Part shown: piece after piece, positions 7,620 through 14,615 of the stretch
Numbering within the stretch: the first letter of the stretch is position 1
Layout: the number at the start of each line of letters is the position of its first letter
Assembly (NCBI GenBank): GCA_900554275.1
Contig: USGS01000018.1
Location: 1-25,191 of the forward strand
DNA length: 25,191 bases
Source of the DNA: an uncultured Eubacteriales bacterium
GTDB taxonomy: Bacteria > Bacillota > Clostridia > Oscillospirales > Oscillospiraceae
Reading direction: 5' to 3'
Made by a program: the position numbers and the translations under genes
Notes under the pieces: generated by a model
Seen by the model: the letters and a program-made list of their open reading frames with translations, nothing else
Told to the model about the DNA's origin: nothing
Databases searched by the model: none

Positions 7620-8306
7620 CTATGCGTGATACTGCGGCTCGTTGCCCTGGTAGATGTCCTGCATCTCCCGGTCGATCTCGCTGATGGCGTCGGAGCAGAG
7701 CCGCAGCCGGGCCGCGTCCTCGTCGGTGAAGCGGCGGTCGGACTTGTAGCGCAGCTCGTGCTCCAGGCTGGCCCACATATCCATGGCGATGGTGCGGAGC
7801 TGGATCTCCACCGGCAGCACCATCGTGCCCTCGGAGATGACGATGGGCACGTTGACGATCAGGTGCAGGCTGCGGTAGCCGGTGTCCTTGGGCTGCTTGA
7901 TGTAGTCCACCTCCCGCAGGACGGTGTAGGACTCGCTGCGGGTCAGCAGGGAGCGGAGATAATATATGTCGTCCAGATAGTTGCAGATGACGCGGATGCC
8001 GGCCACGTCCTGAATGTGGGCATAAATGTTGTCGATGGTGACCTCCAGCCCCCGGCGGTGCAGCTTGTCGATGATGCTGTCCAGCGTCTTGATGCGGTAC
8101 TCGATGTGGTGGATGGGGGAATGGTCATACAGTCGGGCGAATTCCTCGTCCAGTATCTCCATCTGCGTCACCGCCACCTTCAGAGCGCTGCGGTACAGGT
8201 GGGTCACCCGCACCATGCCTGCCGCCAGCTCCTGCTCCTCCGCCGTCATACGGCTGCTGATGGGTATATCCTTCAAACGGATGCTGCCGCTTTTTTCGAT
8301 CATCAC
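7620..8306 (-). CDS. Small alarmone synthetase, RelP/RelQ (YwaC/YjbM) type
   Basis: This 228-residue, single-domain (p)ppGpp synthetase transfers pyrophosphate from ATP to GDP or GTP. Synthetase motifs are in order: the helix RIKTLDSIIDKLHRRG (about 71-86), DVAGIRVIC (100-108), GYRSLH (143-148), and EIQLRTIAMDMWASLEHELR (167-186) with catalytic-type Glu167. There is no hydrolase (HD), TGS or ACT domain, which separates it from long RelA/SpoT proteins. The GTG at 8306 and ATG at 8303 are both usable; AAGGAGG lies 9 or 12 bases upstream. It has its own promoter and terminator and is therefore probably monocistronic, which suits the transcriptional control usual for small synthetases. Choosing RelP or RelQ needs a phylogeny. 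Confidence 0.92.
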   Translation of the reverse strand: MMIEKSGSIRLKDIPISSRMTAEEQELAAGMVRVTHLYRSALKVAVTQMEILDEEFARLYDHSPIHHIEYRIKTLDSIIDKLHRRGLEVTIDNIYAHIQDVAGIRVICNYLDDIYYLRSLLTRSESYTVLREVDYIKQPKDTGYRSLHLIVNVPIVISEGTMVLPVEIQLRTIAMDMWASLEHELRYKSDRRFTDEDAARLRLCSDAISEIDREMQDIYQGNEPQYHA

Positions 8307-8391
8307 GGGCCGCGTCCTCCTTACGTCGTTGTGAAGCCATGTTACTACGGAAGTGTGTCCTTAGTATGAACAAACGTCCGCTTTCTCTACA

Positions 8392-8420
8392 ATTATACCG
8401 ACAGTTTCCATCAAATGCAA
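8392..8420 (-). promoter_or_regulatory. Sigma-A promoter of the alarmone synthetase gene
   Basis: TTGCAT (8415-8420) and TATAAT (8392-8397) on the minus strand are separated by 17 bases. The -35 element lies inside an inverted repeat, CAAATGC (8412-8418) and GCATTTG (8424-8430) with a 5-base spacer, which could be a repressor site. The predicted start near 8385 leaves a leader of about 80 bases. Confidence 0.75.
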
Positions 8421-8440
8421 GGCGCATTTGCGCGAAATAG

Positions 8441-8470
8441 ACAAAAGGAGTGCCGCAGCACTCCTTTTGT
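8441..8470 (-). terminator. Terminator of the TetR-CrtO-glycosyltransferase operon
   Basis: A perfect 13-base stem, ACAAAAGGAGTGC against GCACTCCTTTTGT, has a 4-base loop and lies only 4 bases after the glycosyltransferase stop codon. The U-rich part is within the 3' arm (CCTTTTGTC). Confidence 0.8.
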
Positions 8471-8474
8471 TTCC

Positions 8475-9602
8475 CTACGCTTTCGCCGCTTCACCGCCCC
8501 GGCAGCGGTCATACACCGCCTGAGCGACACGGTCGGCGGCCAGACCGTCGAAATCCCAGTGCTGCTGCGCCACCAGCGCCTGGCGGCGCTCCGGCCGGTC
8601 CAGCAGCGCCAGCGCCGCGTCGGCCATGTCCTCCGGCTGGCACGTCTCCGCCCAGTCGTGGGCGTGAAAGAACTCCTGGTTGCGGGTCTCGCAGCCGCCC
8701 ACCATATCCGCCAGCAGCAGCGGCGTGCCCCGGGTGCCGGCCTCGGTGATGCTGATGCCGCCGGGCTTGGACACCAGCACGTCGGCGCTGTCCATATACC
8801 GGTGTACCCGGTTGGTGAAGCCCACCGCCTCCACCCGGCGGAAGCCCCTGCGCCGCAGGGCGTAGAGCATCTGCCGGTTGCTGCCGCAGAGGACGGAGGC
8901 GAAGTCGCCCCGCTCCATGCGCTTTTCCAGCTCGGCGGCGATGTCCGCCATCGGGCCGCAGCCGATGCTGCCGGACATAAGGACGATATGGCGTCCCTCC
9001 GGCGGCAGCGCCAGCTCGCTCCGGGCGGCGGCGCGGTCGCCCCGCTCCCGGAACACCTCCCGCACAGGGATGCCCGCCGCCAGCAGCGTCTCCCGGGCGA
9101 TGCCGCAGGAGACGAACTCCTCCGCCAGCTCCTCGTGGGGGATGACGCAGATGTCCGGCGTACAGCCGCCCACGGTGGGGCTGCACGTATAGTCGGTGGC
9201 CACGAAGCAGAACACCGGCCCAGTCTCATGCTGGCGGCGCAGCTCCGTCATCATCATGGCGGGGATCACATGGACGCAGACCACGGCATCATAGCCGCCG
9301 TCCTGAATGGCGCGGTCCAGCCGCCGCGCGCCACGGGCCATATAGCGGTACACCGGGTTGTCCCGGTCGTTGCTCTCCGCGTCGTTCTCGGCGCTCATGT
9401 AACCGGCCTTATACAGCTTGGGGTAGCGGCGGTAAAACCGGGTATGCCACTTGGACACGAAGCGGGACGCCTTCTGGGAGATGAAGCTCAGGCCGTCCGC
9501 CGTGTCGGAGGACACGCCCAGGCGGCGGAAGCTCTCCGCCAGCGCTGCCGCCACGGCGTTGTGCCCGCCGCCGGTGTTACAGGTCAGTATCAGAACTCTC
9601 AT
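8475..9602 (-). CDS. MGDG-synthase-type glycosyltransferase (GT28/MurG-like)
   Basis: This 375-residue protein begins MRVLILTCNTGGGHNAVA; the early glycine-rich GGGH motif (11-14) marks the MGDG-synthase N-terminal domain. A second Rossmann half follows from about residue 200 (RHIVLMSGSIGCGPM). The donor-nucleotide binding region SKPGG...TEAGTRGTP is at 278-293, and GCETRNQEFF at 303-312. Relatives include processive diacylglycerol glucosyltransferases (UgtP) and plant MGDG synthase, which add sugars to diacylglycerol, so membrane glycolipid synthesis is likely. The frame is open further upstream, but the ATG at 9602 has an AAAGGAAA site and gives the conserved start. It overlaps the CrtO-like gene by 26 bases and is the last gene of the operon. 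The acceptor is not proven. Confidence 0.88.
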   Translation of the reverse strand: MRVLILTCNTGGGHNAVAAALAESFRRLGVSSDTADGLSFISQKASRFVSKWHTRFYRRYPKLYKAGYMSAENDAESNDRDNPVYRYMARGARRLDRAIQDGGYDAVVCVHVIPAMMMTELRRQHETGPVFCFVATDYTCSPTVGGCTPDICVIPHEELAEEFVSCGIARETLLAAGIPVREVFRERGDRAAARSELALPPEGRHIVLMSGSIGCGPMADIAAELEKRMERGDFASVLCGSNRQMLYALRRRGFRRVEAVGFTNRVHRYMDSADVLVSKPGGISITEAGTRGTPLLLADMVGGCETRNQEFFHAHDWAETCQPEDMADAALALLDRPERRQALVAQQHWDFDGLAADRVAQAVYDRCRGGEAAKA

Positions 9603-10086
9603 GGTTTCCTTTCCGCTGCTCTCTCTTTTGCAGCAAGGCCGCCAGCCGTACCAGCCGCGGTCTGTTGTATCGTTGGATGAGGATAAACGGCAGATTGGCC
9701 AGCAGCACCCACACCAGTACCACCGCCGCACCGCCCCAGCCGGGCCACAGCCACAGGCAGGCCAGCCCCAGCAGGCAGGATGCGCCGTGGACCACCTCGG
9801 CCCGGCACGTCTCCTGCACCAGCTGCGACGCCTGGGCCGCCGTGACAGCACCGGAGACGGGCACCTCCTTCCGCACCATATCCGGCAGCAGCCGGCTCAT
9901 ATCCGGCACCAATTTCTTCCAGCTGTCGATGCGGAGCTTTGCATAAATGCGTCCGCCCTTTTCCCACTTCCAGGCCCGGAAGGGAAAGCGGTCCGGCTGA
10001 AACCGGCTGGGCAGCCTCTGCCCCAGGGGGTGGGCTATCAGTGCCAGCACCAGCAGGTACGCCGCGCATTTCCAAAAGCCGCTCAT
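9577..10086 (-). CDS. CrtO-like (glycosyl-4,4'-diaponeurosporenoate acyltransferase family) membrane protein
   Basis: This 169-residue membrane protein has hydrophobic helices at about 5-20, 101-116 and 119-137. Family-like motifs are HPLGQRLP (19-26), WKWEKGGRIY (39-48), the IDSWKKLVPD segment (53-62), ETCRAEVVHG (92-101) and LPFILIQRYNRPRL (132-145). They resemble the CrtO acyltransferase family named for the last staphyloxanthin step, but such proteins also occur in bacteria without that pigment, and no carotenoid gene is visible here. An acyltransferase acting on a lipid or glycolipid is an inference. The ATG at 10086 overlaps the TetR stop as ATGA, and the 3' end overlaps the glycosyltransferase start by 26 bases, so all three are translationally coupled. 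Confidence 0.7.
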   Translation of the reverse strand: MSGFWKCAAYLLVLALIAHPLGQRLPSRFQPDRFPFRAWKWEKGGRIYAKLRIDSWKKLVPDMSRLLPDMVRKEVPVSGAVTAAQASQLVQETCRAEVVHGASCLLGLACLWLWPGWGGAAVVLVWVLLANLPFILIQRYNRPRLVRLAALLQKREQRKGNHESSDTDL

Positions 10087-10652
10087 AGCGCCCCTTCTCC
10101 CGAACAGCTTCGCTCCAGCGTCTGCCGCAGAGAGCCCTCCGTCAGACGGCCCACACGGTATATGTACTTCTCCGCGTCGGGCTTCATGCCGTACCGCAGC
10201 CAACGGTCCAGCATACCCACCACTGTGGCGGTATACAGTGCGGAGATGGTCTGCACATCCTCCTCCGCCACCGGCAGGTCGCCGGCGGTGCGGCGCACCA
10301 GCGACTCCATGCAGGTATAGGCCACCTGAAAATAGTGGTCCTCCAGCAGCTCCCGCTGGCTGGAATGGTACAGGTGATACACAGCCCGGCGGTTGGCCCG
10401 GATAAAGCCCGTGACCCGCATGACCACCTCACTCCAGTTCTTACAGGGCGGGTCGGCGGTCAGCACCTTCCGGGCCTCGTCCTCCAGGATCTCGCGGATG
10501 AGCGCGTAAATATCGCAGTAGTAATAGTAGAACGTGTTGCGGTTGATGCCGCAGTGCTCAGCGATGTCCACCACCGAGATCTTATCCAGCGACCGCTGCT
10601 CCAGCAGCTCGATAAAGCCCTTGCGGATCACATTTTTCGTATTTTGTGCCAC
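10083..10652 (-). CDS. TetR/AcrR-family transcriptional regulator
   Basis: This 189-residue protein has an N-terminal helix-turn-helix domain: TKNVIRKGFIELLEQRSLDK, then ISVVDIAEHCGINRNTFYYY, the classic TetR recognition helix pattern, followed by YCDIYALIREIL. The C-terminal domain (about 75-185) looks like the TetR_C_8 type often annotated with DhaS-like regulators. I chose GTG at 10652, with GAAGGGAG six bases upstream, because earlier in-frame ATG codons lie in or next to the promoter -10 element. It is first in the operon with the CrtO-like protein and glycosyltransferase and probably represses that operon. An inverted repeat over its own promoter is the likely operator. The ligand is unknown. 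Confidence 0.9.
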   Translation of the reverse strand: MAQNTKNVIRKGFIELLEQRSLDKISVVDIAEHCGINRNTFYYYYCDIYALIREILEDEARKVLTADPPCKNWSEVVMRVTGFIRANRRAVYHLYHSSQRELLEDHYFQVAYTCMESLVRRTAGDLPVAEEDVQTISALYTATVVGMLDRWLRYGMKPDAEKYIYRVGRLTEGSLRQTLERSCSGEGAL

Positions 10653-10689
10653 GGTCTGCTCCCTTCTCCCGCCTTGCGGGCGACTGTCT

Positions 10690-10719
10690 TCTGCCCGCAT
10701 CATACCGTATTCGGGCAGA
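10690..10719. promoter_or_regulatory. Inverted repeat, candidate TetR operator
   Basis: TCTGCCCG (10690-10697) and CGGGCAGA (10712-10719) form perfect 8-base arms around 14 bases containing the -10 element. The position predicts steric repression by the TetR regulator encoded immediately downstream. Confidence 0.6.
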
Positions 10720-10727
10720 TTTTGCAA
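10699..10727 (-). promoter_or_regulatory. Sigma-A promoter of the tetR-crtO-like-glycosyltransferase operon
   Basis: TTGCAA (10722-10727) and TATGAT (10699-10704) on the minus strand are separated by 17 bases, and the GTG start is about 40 bases downstream of the predicted transcription start. Confidence 0.7.
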
Positions 10728-10792
10728 GCTGCCCATACAGGACACTTTAGGCAAAATGCGCGAAAATGTATGAATGAACTGTAAATAATCGA

Positions 10793-10829
10793 AAAAAGTC
10801 TCCCGCGCCGTGGGCGCGGAAGACTTTTT
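10793..10829 (-). terminator. Strong terminator of the TRAP-TAXI operon
   Basis: A 17-base stem with one G-U wobble (10793-10809 against 10813-10829, loop of 3) is flanked by A and T runs on both sides. It starts 12 bases after the permease stop codon. The symmetry would let it act in both directions. Confidence 0.9.
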
Positions 10830-10841
10830 CGGATAGAAAGG

Positions 10842-12881
10842 TTACGCCGTTACAGCCGGACCGCTGTCCTTCCTGGCGCTGACGCGCTGGTAGAAGATGA
10901 CGGCCAGCACCAGCGCCAGACCCACCACATCGGTGAGCGTGCCGGGGATCATCATGCCCAGACCACCGATGGCCAGCACGATACGCAGCACGGGGTGGAT
11001 CTTCTTATACAGGAAGCCGTTGAGGGATGCCGCGATGGCGAAGATGCCCAGCAGCGCGCTGATGCAGATCTGCGCCACCTCCCACCAGCCGCTGATGTTC
11101 TCAAACAGCAGCGCCGGGCTGTACGCGAAGATGTACGGCACGATAAACGCGGCGATGGCCAGCTTGGTGGCGTTCACGCCGGTCTTCATGGGGTCGGACT
11201 TGGCAATGGCCGAACCGGCGTAGGCCGCCAGGGCCACAGGCGGCGTGATGTCCGCCACAATGCCGAAGTAGAACACGAAGAAGTGGGCGGCCACCACAGG
11301 GAAGTCCAGCTGGACCAGGATGGGGGCGCAGGTGGAGGCCATGATGCAGTAGTTGGCGGTGGTGGGCACGCCCATGCCCAGCACGATGCAGCACAGCATG
11401 GTCAGCACCAGGCCGATGATGGTGGCGTTGCCCGCCAGCTGCACGATGGCGTTGATGAGGATGGAGGCCAAGCCGGTCACAGTGATGCACCCGGCGATGA
11501 TGCCCGCCATGGCGCAGGCCACCGCCACGGTGATAGAGCCCTTCGCACCGGCCTCCAGCGCGTCCACAGCGGAGAAGAACGTGCGCTTACCGGCATCGCC
11601 CAGCGCCGCGCCGGTCTCCATGGCCGGCTTCTCGTCGCCGCGCTTGGCCATCATGAAGAAGTTCACCGCGCCCACCGCGATGGCAGCCAAGACGGAATAG
11701 GCCGCGGAGTGGGACATGGTCTTGCTGCCGGAGGACACCAGCCACACCAGCAGGATCAGAGGGATAATGAGATAGCAGTCGCGGGCCAGCAGCTTCCACT
11801 TGGGCAGCTCGTCCCGGGAGATACCCTTCAGGCCCAGCTTCTTCGCCTCCAGATGGACGGCGATGAAAATGCCGGTGAAGTACAGGATGGCGGGCAGAAT
11901 GGCCTTCACAGCCACCTTGGCGTAGGGGATGCCCATATACTCCGCCATCAGGAAGGCGGCAGCGCCCATGATGGGGGGCATGATCTGACCGCCGGTGGAG
12001 GCAGCGGCCTCCACCGCCCCGGCGAACTCAGGCTTGTAGCCGGTCTTCTTCATCATGGGGATGGTGAACGAGCCGGTGGTCACGGTGTTGCCCACGGAGG
12101 AGCCGGACACCATGCCGCACAGAGCGGAGGAGATGACCGCCACCTTAGCCGGGCCGCCGCTGGACCAACCGGCCAGCCGGTTGGCGAAGCTGATGAAGAA
12201 ATTGGCGATGCCGGTGCGCTCCAGAAACGCGCCGAAAATGATGAACAGAACGATGTAGGTGTAGCACACATTCACCGGCGTGCCGATCACGCCGGAGGTG
12301 GTGAAGAACAGCTGATAGATGATCTTACGCAGCACCTGATAGAAATCCGGGTTGAAGCCCAGCTTGTTGATGAACGTATACACCAGCAGCACACCGGCCA
12401 CCACCAAAATGGGCACGCCCACGCAGCGGCGGCACAGCTCCATCAGGATCAGCAGTCCCACGATGCCGATGGCCACCTGATACGGCGCGATGCGTCCGGC
12501 GGACTTAATGATGGGCAGCGCGTTGAGCGCGAAGTACAGGAAGCAGGCCGCACCCACCGCCATCAGCGCCAGGTCGTACCAGGGCATGTGATCCGGGTGA
12601 ACATGACCCTTTCGCGCAGGGAAACTCAAAAAGCCCGCGATGACGATAAAGCCCAAAAACAGCGGCAGGCGCACCTCGGGCATGGCGGTGGAAAACAGCG
12701 TCATCACGATGCAGTACACGGCGAACAGCGCCATGAAGACCTTAATGACGGTCTTGCGCCAGCCGGTCCAGATGCGGGTGTTGGACTCCCGGTCATACTT
12801 ACGCATGACCTCGTCCAGATCGGCATCGGCGTGGGGGTCTACCGCGGGAGCGGTATCGGGTTTTTTCTTAAACAGACTCAT
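10842..12881 (-). CDS. TRAP transporter fused permease (4TM plus 12TM)
   Basis: This 679-residue inner-membrane protein fuses the small DctQ-like and large DctM-like TRAP subunits. A charged N-terminus (1-45) is followed by many hydrophobic helices. DctM-type motifs include the SGSSVGNTVTTGSFTIPMMK segment with GYKPEFAGAVEAAASTGGQ just after it, and GMGVPTTANYCIMA in the second repeat half. The system uses a sodium or proton gradient to import a substrate delivered by a periplasm-type binding protein. The gene lies downstream of the TAXI binding protein in the same orientation, which matches the usual TAXI plus fused-permease arrangement. The ribosome site is weak (GGAGAG about 12 bases upstream of ATG). 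The substrate cannot be told from sequence. Confidence 0.95.
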   Translation of the reverse strand: MSLFKKKPDTAPAVDPHADADLDEVMRKYDRESNTRIWTGWRKTVIKVFMALFAVYCIVMTLFSTAMPEVRLPLFLGFIVIAGFLSFPARKGHVHPDHMPWYDLALMAVGAACFLYFALNALPIIKSAGRIAPYQVAIGIVGLLILMELCRRCVGVPILVVAGVLLVYTFINKLGFNPDFYQVLRKIIYQLFFTTSGVIGTPVNVCYTYIVLFIIFGAFLERTGIANFFISFANRLAGWSSGGPAKVAVISSALCGMVSGSSVGNTVTTGSFTIPMMKKTGYKPEFAGAVEAAASTGGQIMPPIMGAAAFLMAEYMGIPYAKVAVKAILPAILYFTGIFIAVHLEAKKLGLKGISRDELPKWKLLARDCYLIIPLILLVWLVSSGSKTMSHSAAYSVLAAIAVGAVNFFMMAKRGDEKPAMETGAALGDAGKRTFFSAVDALEAGAKGSITVAVACAMAGIIAGCITVTGLASILINAIVQLAGNATIIGLVLTMLCCIVLGMGVPTTANYCIMASTCAPILVQLDFPVVAAHFFVFYFGIVADITPPVALAAYAGSAIAKSDPMKTGVNATKLAIAAFIVPYIFAYSPALLFENISGWWEVAQICISALLGIFAIAASLNGFLYKKIHPVLRIVLAIGGLGMMIPGTLTDVVGLALVLAVIFYQRVSARKDSGPAVTA

Positions 12882-12943
12882 AACTCTCTACACTCTCCAA
12901 AACTATCATTTGCCCCGCCATAAGCAGCAGGCTATCTAAAAAG

Positions 12944-13070
12944 CCGTCATTGCGAGCCAGTGCTCACACTGGCGCGGCAATCCGTTTCCAAAACGCTTGA
13001 TCCCTTTGCTTCCGCGCAGACCTGCTGCGCCGGGGTCACGGATTTCCACGCCACTGTGCGCCGCAAAGCA
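12944..13070. repeat. Composite palindromic intergenic repeat
   Basis: The core at 12946-12984 reads TCATTGCGAG, then GCCAGTG-CTCA-CACTGGC (12956-12973), then GCGGCAATCCG. It is a short palindrome of a kind commonly dispersed in bacterial genomes. A second, inverted and degraded half lies at about 13038-13063 (ACGGATTTCCACGCC) and matches the reverse complement of GGCGCGGCAATCCGT at 13 of 15 bases. The arms enclose about 60 bases and would give a mini-element of roughly 130 bases. No coding content was seen. Confidence 0.6.
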
Positions 13071-13153
13071 AGCCCCCCTTGGGGTGCTCCTCGGCATAAC
13101 AGGATGGTCTATCGGCACGCTTAACAGGCCGTTAGCGGACCGGGATACGACAC

Positions 13154-13184
13154 GGACTACGGCGGGTCATGCCCGCCGTAGTCC
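13154..13184. other. Perfect 13-base hairpin between TAXI and permease genes
   Basis: GGACTACGGCGGG (13154-13166) pairs fully with CCCGCCGTAGTCC (13172-13184) around a 5-base loop. It lies 21 bases after the TAXI stop codon and has no U-run, so it resembles a 3'-end stabiliser or a weak attenuator more than a terminator. The rest of the 324-base spacer (12882-13205) holds the palindromic repeat and no credible gene. Confidence 0.6.
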
Positions 13185-13205
13185 CGATGAAACTTCGTGC
13201 TTTGC

Positions 13206-14216
13206 TTACTTGGTGGGAACGGTGAAGCCCTTCTCGGTGAAGTACTTGGCAGCACCGGCGTGGTAGGGCACAGCCGTCATGGACGCGCCGTAATCCAGGC
13301 TGATCTCGCCGTACTTGGCGTGGGTGTCCACGAGAGAGGCGGCGTTGTCGAAGATGTCGGCGCACAAGGCGTACACAGCGTCCTCGGACACATCGTCACG
13401 CACCAGCACCACAGCGCTCACGCCCACGGTGGTCACATCGCCGGCCATGCCGTAGGTCTCAGCGGGGATGACACACTTGGTGTAGTAGGGGGAGGACTCC
13501 AGCAGCTTCGCGATGTGCTCGTCGTCCAGAGACACCAGGTTCACGCTCTTGGTGGTAGCCAGGTCGGCCACAGCGGTGGTGGGTGCACCGGCCACGATGA
13601 AGGCCGCGTCGATCTGACCGTTCTTCAGGGCGTCGGCGCTGTCGGCGAAGGACTGATAGGTGGCGTTGATCTTGGTGAACTTGCCGTCGGCGTCCAGATC
13701 ACCGATGCCGTAAGCGCTCAGGATGTCCACAGCGTTGAAGTACACGCCGGAGGCGGGCGCACCCACGGACACGCTCTTGCCCTCCAGGTCAGCCACGGAC
13801 TTGATGTCGGGGTTGGTGGTCACGATCTGCACCTGCTCGGTGTAGAGGGCGGCCAGCACGGAGAAGCAGTCCACCTTGCCGGAGTCGGCGAAGATGTTCG
13901 TGCCGTTATAGGCGTAGGCCATCACGTCGGACTGGCAGAAGCCCAGCTCCGCCTCGTTCTCCTCCAGGGAGAACACGTTGGCCTTAGAGCCGTCGCTGGA
14001 CAGGGCCACCACGTTCACACCGGCGTTGTTGGTGGCGTGGGTGGCGATCACAGAGCCGAAGCCGTAATACGTGCCGGACTCGCCGCCGGTGACGAAGCGC
14101 AGCTGCTTGGTCGCGGTGCTGCCGCCGTCGCCGTTGTCCTTGTTCTTGTCGCCGCCGCAGGCGGCCAGACTCAGCGCCATGACCAGCGCCAGAACCAATG
14201 TAAGAAACTTTTTCAT
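13206..14216 (-). CDS. TAXI-family TRAP transporter solute-binding lipoprotein
   Basis: This is a 336-residue exported protein with signal peptide MKKFLTLVLALVMALSLAAC and lipobox LAAC (Cys20). An acidic linker rich in Asp, Asn and Gly (21-35) is followed by the TAXI domain, which begins KQLRFVTGGESGTYYGFGSV. The GTYY motif is diagnostic of TAXI (TRAP-associated extracytoplasmic immunogenic) proteins. Later segments such as ADLEGKSVSVGAPASGVYFN and QIDAAFIVAGAPTTAV match the two-lobed binding fold. It captures a solute outside the membrane and passes it to the fused permease encoded next. The ATG has AAGGAGAG upstream. The larger gene spacing and hairpin suggest that binding protein may be made in excess over permease. 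Confidence 0.95.
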   Translation of the reverse strand: MKKFLTLVLALVMALSLAACGGDKNKDNGDGGSTATKQLRFVTGGESGTYYGFGSVIATHATNNAGVNVVALSSDGSKANVFSLEENEAELGFCQSDVMAYAYNGTNIFADSGKVDCFSVLAALYTEQVQIVTTNPDIKSVADLEGKSVSVGAPASGVYFNAVDILSAYGIGDLDADGKFTKINATYQSFADSADALKNGQIDAAFIVAGAPTTAVADLATTKSVNLVSLDDEHIAKLLESSPYYTKCVIPAETYGMAGDVTTVGVSAVVLVRDDVSEDAVYALCADIFDNAASLVDTHAKYGEISLDYGASMTAVPYHAGAAKYFTEKGFTVPTK

Positions 14217-14306
14217 GTTTTCTCTCCTTATTGTTATACTGGTTTGTTCTTTTGGGAAACCGTTTTCCGCCCGTCCCTTGGGAGCGCAGCGGTGTTCAAC
14301 GATGCT

Positions 14307-14335
14307 ATTATATCTCAGCAGTAAACATTTTGCAA
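14307..14335 (-). promoter_or_regulatory. Sigma-A promoter of the TRAP-TAXI operon
   Basis: TTGCAA (14330-14335) and TATAAT (14307-14312) on the minus strand have a 17-base spacer. The leader is about 85 bases. The 400-base gap between the TAXI and pepD genes otherwise contains an AT-rich stretch (about 14330-14550) with no gene that I can support. Confidence 0.75.
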
Positions 14336-14564
14336 TAACTAAATATATAAAAATTCATTTTCTTTTGCCGCACTTCCGCTTCCGTATCTTTCCCGCGTCC
14401 ATATCTGTCACGAAATTCTCCGGCAAACCGCCTTTTTCTCCCACGCCAACGCACTTTTACACCTGTTGTTATTTATAGCACTAAATCGCTTTATGCAAGA
14501 GCGCCCTGCAAGTATTGCATTTTCTGACGACAAATCCTGCAAAATGACCAGGCGACAGCAAAAA

Positions 14565-14590
14565 CGTCCCCTGCCTTGCGGCAGGGGACG
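14565..14590 (-). terminator. Rho-independent terminator of pepD
   Basis: An 11-base perfect stem CGTCCCCTGCC/GGCAGGGGACG with a TTGC loop is followed on the minus strand by TTTTTGCTG. It lies 25 bases past the pepD stop. Confidence 0.9.
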
Positions 14591-14615
14591 CTCGTAGGAC
14601 AGATGCTCGGCACAC

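Noticed and set aside
10995..12923. 642-codon plus-strand open frame opposite the TRAP permease
   Set aside because: It is His/Asp/Gln/Gly-rich and low in complexity, as expected for the complement of a membrane-protein gene.
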